Source: Eurosta solidaginis
Lineage: Eukaryota; Arthropoda; Insecta; Diptera; Tephritidae
DNA length: 64,000 nt
Assembly (NCBI RefSeq): GCF_040869045.1
Contig: NC_090322.1
Span: 278,778,662 to 278,842,661, forward strand
Direction of reading: 5' to 3'
Shown here piece by piece: positions 53,147 to 64,000 of the stretch; the stretch's first letter is position 1; each line of letters opens with the position of its first letter. Under the pieces are notes generated by a model that saw only the letters and a program-made list of their open reading frames with translations, searched no databases and was not told the DNA's origin. Both the position numbers and the translations under genes were made by a program.

Positions 53147-55405
53147 CGGCCCCGTCCGCGAGGAGAAAATAAAATATATGTGCTATTCACGTTAGCCTGC
53201 TTATCAAGTTGTCTGTTTAAAAATTGTTTCTGTCAATGTATTTTATTTTTTAATACAGTAAAAAAAAAGAACTAAATGAGCTGATAGGCACGCTTACATG
53301 AATAGTACAATACACTTTTTTGGAATTAAAAAAATACATTTTGTTTTTAAGTTAAATTAATTGATATGACAGGGTTGAAAGAATTACTACTCATAGAACA
53401 AAGGAGTGAAACTGCAATTAGCTAAAACCAAAAAGAATTTTTTAAATGAAAGTAGTGTTGCTTTTTCGGGTATTTAGTTGGTTAAAATATTACAAAAATT
53501 GTAAATATAGTTGTAACAGTTCGTTACAGGATTCATTTAAAAATAGAACGAAAAAGCTGTGTTAGATATTGAAGATAAAACATACCGAATTTTAATTACG
53601 AATAATTTGCATTAAATCCACGGCCATGTGTGCTCAATTACCGGTTTCGAAGAGACCTAAAATGATCACGGAAGGGTCCCTAAATGACACCAAAATAGTC
53701 ACGAAATGATGCCGACGAAATCCCGAACAAATTCAGAAAACTATCCACAAATGATGCCGGAAGGGTCCCAAAATAATCCCGAAGTAGTCACGAAAAGTCC
53801 CGAAATGGCCCTGACGTGATCCCGGACGGATCCCGAAAACCATCCAGGATTGATTCCTGAACGGTCCACAAATGATCCCGAAATAGTCCGGAAAAAGTCC
53901 CGAAAAAACTCCGACGGGATCCCGGACAAAACCCGAAAATCACCCAGAAAGTATCCCGGAGGGGTCTCAAAATATTTCCGAAATAGTCACGAAAAAGGCC
54001 CGAAATGACCCTGACGGGATCCCGAAAACAATCCAGAAATGACTGCAGGGATCCCCAAACGATCCCGGAAAAGTCCCCAAACTATCCAGAATTGATCTCT
54101 GAAGGTTCCGCAAATGATCCCGAAATAGTACGGAAGAAGTCCCGAAAAGATTCCGACGGGATCCCGGAAGATTCCGAAATCACCCAGAAATTATCCCGGA
54201 GGGGTCCCAAAATGATTTTGAAATAGACCCGAAAAAAGCCCGAAATAACCCTGGCGGGATTCCGAAAACCATCCGGAATTGCTCTCTGAAGGGTTCGAAA
54301 TTGGCCGCGAAATAGGCCTGAAAAGGTCCCGAAATTACCCTGACGGGATCCCGAAATCAATCCAGAAATTATCCCGGGAGGATCCCCAAATGATCCCGGA
54401 ACAGTCCCGAAAAAGATGCCGGAAGGGACCCCAAATGATTCCGTAAAAGTTCCGAAATGGCCCCGACGGGATCCCGTGCGGATACCGAAAACCATCCAGA
54501 TATGATACCGGAAAGGTCCTCAAATGATCCCCTAATAGCACCGAATTGACCCTGACAGGATCCCGGACGGATCCTGAAGTTATGCGGAAAGGGACCCCAA
54601 ATGATCCCGTATAAGTTGAGAAAAAGTCCCGAAATGACACCAACGGATTCCGGACGGATGCCAAAAACCATCCAGAAATGATGCCGGAATGGACCAAAAT
54701 GATCCCAAAAAAGTAGTGAAATGGTCCCGACGGGATCCCGGACGGATCCCGAAAACGATCCAGAAAAGATGCCGGAAGGGACCCCAAATGATCCCGAAAA
54801 ATTCCCGAAATTACCCCGACGTGATCCCGAACGGATCCCGGATCATCCAGAAATGATGCCGGTAGGTATCCCAAAATGATACCGAAATAGGCCCGAAATG
54901 ACCCCGTAGGGATCCCGGATGGATCCCGAAAAGTATACAGAAATGATGCCAGAAGGTGAAATGATCCCCTTAAAGAAATATGAAAGATGAAATGATCCCC
55001 TTATAGTCCCGAAATGACCCTGACGGGATCCCCGACGGTCCCGGAAACTATCCAGAAATGATGCCGGAAAGGTTCCCAAGTTATCCCCAAATAGTCCCGA
55101 AATTACCCTGACGGTATCCCGGATGGATCCCGAAAACCATCCGGAAATGATGGCGAAAGGGTCCCCAAATGATCCCGCATTAGTCGCAAAAAAGTTCCGA
55201 AATGACCCCTACTTTTCAAAAAAATATTCCTAGTAGATCCTTCTAGACTATTGGCTATATGCGTGCCAAATTTCATCCAAATCGGTCCAGCCGTTCTTGC
55301 GTGATTGAGTCACAAAGACAAACGTCTGGACAAACATCCAAACATTCAAACATCCAAACATCTAAACATCCAAATATCCAAACTCTGCCATTTATAATAT
55401 ACTAG
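53147..55405 (+). repeat. Composite satellite unit 3 (divergent)
   Basis: Head 53147-53286, then ~365 bp of unique AT-rich DNA, then array 53655-55212. At 55213 the array jumps into the last ~190 bp of a tail (GTAGATCCTTCTAGACTATT onward). Array repeats are more divergent than in units 2, 5 and 6, and 54950-55010 has a local duplication of ATGAAATGATCCCCTTA-like text. Confidence 0.8.
53287..53654. other. Unique AT-rich segment inside unit 3
   Basis: AT-rich DNA between the head and the array of unit 3, absent from every other unit. No frame, terminal repeat or family signature recognised. It may be a captured flank or an old insertion. Confidence 0.55.
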
Positions 55406-57403
55406 CCTTTACCCGCGGCCCCGTCCGCAAGGAAAATTTTAAATATATGGGCTATTCGCGTTAGCCTGCTTATTATCTGTTTAAGATTTTGTTTTCTGTC
55501 TAATGTATTTTATTTTTGTAATTGAGTAAAAAAAAAAACTAAATGAGCTGATAACCTGATAGGATCCCAAATGATCCCGAAATTATCCAGAAAAAGCTAC
55601 GAAATTACCCCAACGCTATCGCGGACGGATCCCGAAAACCATCCAGAAATGCCCCGAAAGGGTCTCCAAAAGTTCCCCAAATAGTCCCAAAAAAACCCGA
55701 AATGAGAGCGACACGATTCTAGACGTATCCAGAGAACCACACAGATATGATCCCTGAAGGTGTTCCAAAATGATCCCGAAAAGGTTCCGAATTGACCCTG
55801 ACGGGCTCCCGGGCGGATCTCAAAAACCATCCAGAAAATATCCAGGAAGGGTCCCTAAATTATCCCGACTAAGAAGAGCCCCAAAATGACCCCGAAAAAG
55901 TCCCCAAATGACCCCGACGAGATCCCGGACGGATCCCGAAAACCATCCAGAAATGATGCCGGAAGAGCCCCCAAATGATCCTGAAAAAGTCCCCAAATGA
56001 CCCCGACGAGATCCCGGACGGATCCCGCAAACCATCCAGAAATGATACCGGAAGAGCCCCCAAATGATCCCGAAAAAGTCCCCAAATGACCCCGACGAGA
56101 TCCCGGACGGATCCCGAAAACCATCCAGAAATGATGCCGAATGATCCCATATTAGTCGAGAAAAAGTCCCGAAATGACCCCGACGGGATGCCGGACGAAT
56201 CCCGAGGACCATCCAGAAATGATGTCTAAAGGGACCCAAAATAACCCCGAAAAAGTCCCGTAATGATCCCGGAAACCATCAAGAATTTATCTCTCGAAGG
56301 TACGCAAATGATCCCGAAAGTACCCCGACGGGATCCCGGACGGATCCCGAAAACCATCCAGAAATGATGCCGGAAGGGTCCCCAAATGATCGCGAAATAG
56401 TCCCGAAATGATTCCGGAATAGTCCCGAAAATGTCCCAAAATAACCCCGACGGGATCCCGGACGGATCCCAAAAACTATACAGAAATGATCCCGGAAGGG
56501 TCCCAAAATGATCCCGAAATAGTCCTGAAAAAGTCCCGAAATTACCCCGGCGTAATCCCGGACCGATCCCGAAAACCATCCAGAAATGATCCCGGAAGGG
56601 TCTCGATATGACCCTTACGGGATTAAAAATAAGGTGAAGCTAATTATAAAACCATGTTAATAAGGCAGCAGGCGCATTGGAGCCAATAAAAAGTTACATA
56701 GAAGCATACAGGTAAAGCTAATAAAAGCGTGCTAATAAAAACAATTGATGGAGGGCGGATGGCGGGAGTAGAGGAGAGGAACACTGATCGATCCTCCAAA
56801 ATTGTCTAGATCTCGTTCTGTATGTACCAGATACCAAAAACTATTGATTTAGAAGAAAATTTATATTGAGTTATAACAATTTATAGATTTTACACCAGAG
56901 GGGGTGATAAAGGGGGGCGGGCGGAGGGTGTCACTGCTTACTTTGTAAGCCCTCGACTTATTTGACCCCTTGAGTCTGTGATATTGGTGAAGGCCAGTAT
57001 ACGTAAAGTTATAATGTGTAAAAATTATTGAAAAATTATTTCTCCAAGGGGTCGTGGGACCCCCACCCCTCTTTCCATGTTCGAAAAAAATTTCGCTAGT
57101 AGACCACTGTCTGTGTCCCAAATTTCATCAAAATCCGTGTAGCCATTCTGGCGTGATTCAGTCGCAAAGACGAAAAAATATAATAATTAAATTATAACTG
57201 TTCCAAGGGGGCGGAGACCACGCCCCTTTTGAAAAATATATAGCTAGTAGATCCTTCTAGAATATTGGCTATATGTGTGCAAAATTTCATCCAAATCGGT
57301 CCAGCCGTTCTTGCGTTATTGAGTCACAAAGACAAACGTCTGGACAAACATCCAAACATCCAAACATCTTCACATCCAAACTTTGCCATTTATAATATAC
57401 TAG
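55406..57403 (+). repeat. Composite satellite unit 4 (shortest)
   Basis: Head 55406-55554; array 55555-56621; tail 56622-57403. The array starts like units 2, 5 and 6 but has a shorter body with 89-bp repeats at 55870-56130. The last ~300 bp before the tail (56270-56600) match units 2 and 5 closely. Confidence 0.85.
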
Positions 57404-60400
57404 CCTTTACCCGCGGCCCCGTCCGCAAGGAGAAAATGAAATATGTGGGCTATTCACGTTAGCCTGCTTATAAAGTTATCTGTTTAAAATTTTTTTTCTG
57501 TCTAATGCATTTTATTTTTGTAATTGAGTAAAAAAAAGAACTTTATGAGCTGATAACCTGATAGGATCCCAAAATGATAACGAAATTATCCAGAAAAAGC
57601 CACGAAATGACCCCGACGCTATCGCGGACGGATCCCGAAAACCATCCAGAAACGCCCCGGAAGTGTTTCCAAAAGTTCCCGAAGTAGTCCCAAAAAAACC
57701 CGAAATGACGACACGATTCTAGACTTATCCAGATAACCACACAGAAATGATGCCTGAAGGGTACCAAATTGATCCCGAAATAGTCCCGAAAAAGTTCCGA
57801 AATTACCCTGACGGGCTCCCGGACGGATCTCAGAAACCATCCAGAAAATATCCAGGAAGGGTCCCTAAATTATCCCGACTAACTCCAGAAAAAGTTCCGA
57901 AATGGTTCCGAGGGGATCCACGATGGATCGCGAAAACCATACAGAAATGATTCCGGAAGGATTCTAAAATGATCCCGAAATAGTCCGGAATTGACCCAGA
58001 TGGGATCCCGCACAGATCCAGAAATGATCCCGGAAGGGTGCAAAAACTATCCCGGAAAAGTAACAAAAAATCCCGAAATGGCTCCTACGGCATCCCGGAC
58101 GGATCCAGAAATGATCTCGGAAGGGTCCCCAAATGATCCCAAAATGGTCCCGAAATGACCCTGATGGATCCGGCAAACCATCAAGAAATTATGCCGAAAG
58201 GGTCCCAAAATGATCCCGAAATAATACCAAAAAAGTCACGAAACGACCCCTAGAGGATCCCCAAATGATCCCGTATTAGCCCCGAAAAGGTCCCGAAATA
58301 ACCCCGACGGGATCCCGAACAAATCCAGAAAACCATCCAGAAATGATGCCGGAAGGAATCCCAAATGATCCAGAAGTGACGCCGGAAAGGTCCTCAAATG
58401 ATCACCTAATAGTCCCGAAATGACCCTAATGGGATCCCGTAAACCATCCAGAAATGATCCCGATATATTCCCGAAGAAGTCCCGAAATGACCCTGACGGG
58501 ATCTCGAACGCACCCCTAAATGACCCTGACGGGATCCCGGACAGATCCCGAAATCCATCCAGAAATGATCTTGGGAATGTCCCAAAATTATCCCGAAATA
58601 GTCTCGGAAAAGTTCAGAAATTACCCTGACGGGTTCCCGGACGAATCCTGAAAGCCATCTCTAAATGATCCCGAAAAAGTCCCGAAATGACCCTGACTGG
58701 ACCCCGAAAGGATCCCGAAAACTATCCAGAAATGATGCCGGAAATGTCCTCAAATGATCACCTAATAGTTCCGAAAAGACCCTGACGGGATCCCGAACGG
58801 ATCCTGACAACTATCTAGAAATGATGCCGAAAGGGCCCGCAAATGATCCCGTATTAGTCGAGAAAAAGTCCCGAAATGAACCCGACGGGATGCCGGACGA
58901 ATCCCAAAAACCAGCCAGAAATGAAGCCGGAAGGGACACCAAATGATCCCGAAAAAGTCCCGCAATAATTCCGACGGGATCCTGAGCGGATACCGAAAAC
59001 CATCCAGAAGTGATGCCGAAAAGGTCCTCAAATGATCACCTAATAGTCCCAAAATGACCCTGAGGGCATCCCGGACGAATCCCAAAAACCATCCAGAAAT
59101 GATGCCGGTAGGTATCCCAAATGATCCCGAAATAATCCCGAAATGACCTCGTCGGCATCCCGGACGGATACCGAAAATTATCCAGAAATGATGCCGGAAA
59201 GGTCCACAAATGATCCCCTAATAGTCCCGAAATTACCCTGATGGGATCCCGGACGGATCCCGAAAATCATCCAGAAATGATGCCGGAAGAGCCTCCAAAT
59301 GATTCCGAAAAAGTCCCCAAATGACCCCGACGATATCCCGGACGGATCCCGAAAACCATCCAGAAATGATGCCGGAAGAGCCCCCAAATGATCCCGAAAA
59401 AGTCCCCAAATGACCCCGACGAGATCCCGCACGGATCCCGAAAACCATCCAGAAATGATGCCGGAAGAGCCCCAAATGATCCCGAAAAAGTCCCCAAATG
59501 ACCCCGACATACTCCAGAAAAGGTTCCGAAATGGCTCCGAGGGAATCAACGACGGATCGCGAAAACCATACAGAAATGATTCCGGAAGGATCCCAAAATG
59601 ATCCCGAAATAGTCCGGAAATGACCCAGATGGGATCCCGCACAGATCCAGAAATGATCCCGGAAGGGTCCAAAAACTATCCCGGAAAAGTAACAAAAAAT
59701 CCCGAAATGGCTCCTACGGCATCCCGGACGGATCCAGAAATGATCTCGGAAGGGTCCCCAAAAGATCCCAAAATGGTCCCGAAATGACCCTGATGGATCC
59801 GGCAAACCATCAAGAAATTATGCCGGAAGGGTCCCCAAATGATCCCGAAATAAAACAGAAAAAGTCACGAAACGACCCATAGAGGATCCCCAAATGATCC
59901 CGTATTAGCCCCAAAAAAGTCCCAAAATGACCCTGACGGGATCCCGAAAGGATTCCGAAAACAATACAGAAATGATGCCGGAAAGGTCCTCAAATGATCC
60001 CCTAATAGTCCCGAAATGACCGTGACGGGATCCCGACAACTATCCAGAAATGATGCCGAAAGGGTCCGCAAATGATCCCGTATTAGTCGAAAAAAAGTCC
60101 CGAAAGGACCACGACGGGATCCCGGACGAATCCCAAAAACCATCCAGAAATGATGCCGGTAGGTATCCCAAATGATCCCGAAATAGTCCCGAAATGACCT
60201 CGTCGGCATCCCGGACGGATCCCGAAAATTATCCAGAAATGATGCCGGAAAGGTTCCCAAATGATCCCCTAATAGTCCCGAAATTACCCTAATGGGATCC
60301 CGGACGGATCCCAAAAACCATCCAGAAATGATGCCGAAAGGGTTCCCAAACGATCCCGTATTAGTCGCGAAAAAGTCCCGAAATGACCCCGACGGGATCC

Positions 60401-61742
60401 CGGACGGATCCCGAAAACCATCCAGAAATGATGCCGAAAGGGTTCCCAAATGATCCCGTATTAGTCGCGAAAAAGTCCCGAAATGACCCCGACGGGATGC
60501 CGGACAAATCCCGAAGACCATCCAGAAATGATGCCTAAAGGGACCCAAAATAACCCTGAAAAAGTCCCGTAATGATCCCGGCAACCATCAAGAATTTATC
60601 TCTCGAAGGTACGCAAATGATCCCGAAAGTACCCCGACGGGATCCCGGACGGATCCCGAGAACCATCCAGAAATGATGCCGGAAGGATCCTCAAATGATC
60701 GCGAAATAGTCCCGAAATGATTCCGGAATAGTCCCGAAAATGTTCCAAAATAACCCCGACGGGATCCCGGACGGATCCCGTAAACTATACAGAAATGATC
60801 CCGGAAGGGTCCCAAAATGATCCCGAAATAGTCCCGAAAAAGTCCCGAAATTACCCCGGCGTAATCCCGGACCGATCCCGAAAACCATCCAGAAATGATC
60901 CCGGAAGGGTCTCGATATGACCCTTACGGGATTACAAATAAGGTGAAGCTAATTATAAAACCATATTAATAAGGCAGCAGGCGCATTGGAGCGAATAAAA
61001 AGTTAGATAGAAACATACAGGTAAAGCTAATAAAAGCGTGCTAATAAAAACAATTGATGGAGGGCGGATGGCGGGAGTAGAGGAGAGGACCACTGATCGT
61101 TCCTCCAAAATTGTCTAGATCTCGTTCTGTATGTACCAGATACCAAAAACTATTGATTTAGGAGAAAATTTAGATTGAGTTATAACAATTTATGGATTTT
61201 ACACCAGAGGGGGAGATAAAGGGGGGCGGGCGGAGGGTGTCACTGCTTACTTTGTAAGCCCTCGACTTATTTGACCCCTTGAGTCTGTGATATTGGTGAA
61301 GGCCAGTATACGTAAAGTTATAATGTGTAAAAATTATGAAAAATAATTTCTCGAAGGGTCGTGGGACCCCTACCCTTCTTTCCATGTTCGAAAAAAATTT
61401 CGCTAGTAGACTACTGTCTGTGTCCCAAATTTCATCAAAATCCGTATAGCCATTCTGGCGTGATTCAGTCGCAAAGACGAAAAAATATAATAATTAAATT
61501 ATAACTGTTCCTAGGGGGCGGGGACCACGCCCCTTTTGAAAAATATATAGCTAGTAGATCCTTCTAGACTATTGGCTATATGTGTGCAAAATTTCATCCA
61601 AATCGGTCCAGCCGTTCTTGCGTTATTGAGTCACAAAGACAAACGTCTGGACAAACATCCAAACATCCAAATATCCAAACATCTAAACATCCAAACATCC
61701 AAACATCTTAACATCCAAACTTTCCCATTTATAATATACTAG
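57404..61742 (+). repeat. Composite satellite unit 5
   Basis: Head 57404-57557; array 57558-60924; tail 60925-61742. Nearly the same as unit 2 apart from internal deletions. The tail shares private variants with unit 2, such as ATTATGAAAAATAATTTCTC and GAGGGGGAGATAAAGGGG, that unit 4 lacks. Offset from unit 2 is 9166 bp. Confidence 0.87.
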
Positions 61743-64000
61743 CCTTTACCCGCGGCCCCGTCCGCAAGGAGAAAATGAAATATGTGGGCTATTCACGTTA
61801 GCCTGCTTATAAAGTTATCTGTTTAAAATTTTTTTTCTGTCTAATGCATTTTATTTTTGTAATTGAGTAAAAAAAAGAACTTTATGAGCTGATAACCTGA
61901 TAGGATCCCAAAATGATAACGAAATTATCCAGAAAAAGCCACGAAATGACCCCGACGCTATCGCGGACGGATCCCGAAAACCATCCAGAAACGCCCCGGA
62001 AGTGTTTCCAAAAGTTCCCGAAGTAGTCCCAAAAAAACCCGAAATGACAACGACACGATTCTAGACTTATCCAGATAACCACACAGAAATGATGCCTGAA
62101 GGGTACCAAAATTGATCCCGAAATAGTGCCGAAAAAGTTCCGAAATTACCCTGACGGGCTCGCGGACGGATCTCAAATACCATCCAGAAAATATCCAGGA
62201 AGGGTCCCTAAATTATCCCGACTAACTCCAGAAAAAGTTCCGAAATGGCTCCGAGGGGATCCACGATGGATCGCGAAAACCATACAGAAATGATTCCGGA
62301 AGGATTCCAAAATGATCCCGAAATAGTCCGGAATTGACCCAGATGGGATCCCGCACAGATCCAGAAATGATCCCGGAAGGGTGCAAAAACTATCCCGGAA
62401 AAGTAACAAAAAATCCCGAAATGGCTACTACGGCATCCCGGACGGATCCAGAAATGATCTCGGAAGGGTCCCCAAATGATCCCAAAATGGTCCCGAAATG
62501 ACCCTGATGGATCCGGCAAACCATCAAGAAATTATGCCGAAAGGGTCCCAAAATGATCCCGAAATAATACAGAAAAAGTCACGAAACGACCCCTAGAGGA
62601 TCCCCAAATGATCCCGTATTAGCCCCGAAAAGGTCCCGAAATAACCCCGACGGGATCCCGGACAAATCCCGAAAACCATCCAGAAATGATGCCGGAAGGA
62701 ATCCCAAATGATTCCGTAAAAGTCCCGCATTGATTCCGACGGGATCCCGAACGGATACCGAAAATCATCCAGAAGTGACGCCGGAAAGGTCCTCAAATGA
62801 TCACCTAATAGTCCCGAAATGACCCTTAATGGGTCATGGACGGATCCCATAAACCATCCAGAAATGATCCCGATATATTCCCGAAGAAGTCCCGAAATGA
62901 CCCTGACGGGATCTCGAACGCACCCCTAAATGACCCTGACGGGATCCCGGACAGATCCCGAAATCCATCCAGAAATGATCTTGGGAGGGACCCCAAATGA
63001 TCCCGAAAAAGTCCCGCAATGATTCCGAGGGGATCCTGATCGGATACCGATAACCATCCAGAAGTGATGCCGGAAAGGTCCTCAAATGATCACCTAATAC
63101 CAAAATGACCCTGACGGCATCCCGGACTGATCCCAAAATCCATCCAGAAATGATCTTGGGAAGGTCCCAAAATTATCCCGAAATAGTCTCGGAAAAGTTC
63201 AGAAATTACCCTGACGGGTTCCCGGACGAATCCTGAAAGCCATCTCTAAATGATCCCGAAAAAGTCCCGAAATGACCCTGACTGGACCCCGAAAGGATCC
63301 CGAAAACTATCCAGAAATGATGCCGGAAATGTCCTCAAATGATCACCTAATAGTTCCGAAAAGACCCTGACGGGATCCCGAACGGATCCTGACAACTATC
63401 TAGAAATGATGCCGAAAGGGCCCGCAAATGATCCCGTATTAGTCAAGAAAAAGTCCCGAAATGAACCCGACGGGATGCCGGACGAATCCCAAAAACCAGC
63501 CAGAAATGATGCCGGAAGGGACACCAAATGATCCCGAAAAAGTCCCGCAATAATTCCGACGGGATCCTGAGCGGATACCGAAAACCATCCAGAAGTGATG
63601 CCGAAAAGGTCCTCAAATGATCACCTAATAGTCCCAAAATGACCCTGACGGCATCCCGGACAGATCCCGAAATCCATCCAGAAATGATCTTGGGAGGGTC
63701 CCAAAATTATCCCGAAATAGTCTGGGAAAAGTCCAGAAATTACCCTGACGGATACCGGACGAATCCTGAAAACCAATCTTAAATGATGCCGAAAAAGTCC
63801 CGAAATGACCCTGATGGGACCCGGAAAGGATCCCGAAAACTAACCAGAAATGATGCCGGAAAGGTCCTCAAATGATCTCCCAATAGTTCCGAAAAGACCC
63901 TGACGGGATCCCGAACGGATCCCGACAACTATCCAGAAATAATACCGAAAGGGCCCGCAAATGATCCCGTATTAGTCGAGAAAAAGTCCCGAAATGACCC
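61743..64000 (+). repeat. Composite satellite unit 6 (runs off the window end)
   Basis: Head 61743-61897; array from 61898 to the last base. The order of array variants follows units 2 and 5, including the GACACGATTCTAGACTTATC segment at about 62051-62070. No tail is reached. Confidence 0.85.

Noticed and set aside
36989..64000. CRISPR-like array from regular repeats
   Set aside because: Repeats are contiguous and degenerate without unique spacers, and the window is eukaryotic.

Overview
This 64 kb window looks like intergenic DNA from a higher fly. The mix of elements, the ACAT/CATA microsatellite style and several dispersed repeats resemble tephritid fruit-fly genomes; that placement rests on memory of the families, not on a search. 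I see no host protein-coding gene, rRNA or functional tRNA gene. Almost everything that can be recognised is transposable element or satellite, and every element ORF is broken.

Positions 1-5219 are mostly AT-rich unassigned DNA. They hold a 163-bp MITE, a tRNA-derived SINE-like copy, a GCC-rich block and two diverged direct copies of an unnamed repeat. Positions 5224-19039 are one nested Ty3/Gypsy-type LTR retrotransposon, bounded by an ACAT target duplication on both sides. Its LTRs carry 46-48 bp minisatellites. Most of gag-pol is deleted, so the 5' LTR runs straight into the integrase C-terminus. Between integrase and 3' LTR, where insect gypsy elements normally carry env, lies a third ORF. 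It has repeated SUMO-interaction-like motifs followed by a Ulp1/SENP-like (C48) cysteine protease domain. Into this element are inserted a Harbinger-type MITE (5' LTR), a CR1/jockey-like LINE (8052-~16230, minus strand, splitting the protease domain) that itself contains a MITE and a BEL/Pao element, and a hAT relic (3' LTR).

Positions 19044-32433 hold scattered relics. These are an RTE-type tail, a complete hAT relic with an 8-bp target duplication (21704-23036), fragments of an RNase H-bearing LINE in both orientations, a second SINE-like copy, a solo LTR of the same Gypsy family (26707-27815, again flanked by ACAT), and a rearranged jockey-like LINE (28320-31080 plus a partial second copy). 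Positions 32434-36983 are a 5'-truncated Gypsy element on the minus strand, with gag, protease, RT-RNase H, integrase and the 3' LTR.

From 36989 to the window end is a composite satellite made of seven head-to-tail units. Each unit has a conserved ~150-bp head, an array of 85-100 bp repeats built from degenerate ~11-bp GATCCCGAAA-like modules, and a ~800-bp tail ending in an ACATCCAA microsatellite. Units 2, 5 and 6 are very similar, which suggests recent amplification of a ~9.2 kb higher-order block. The long minus-strand reading frames in the arrays follow from repeat composition and are not listed as genes.

The two best leads are the Gypsy element with a SUMO-protease-like third ORF and the composite satellite.
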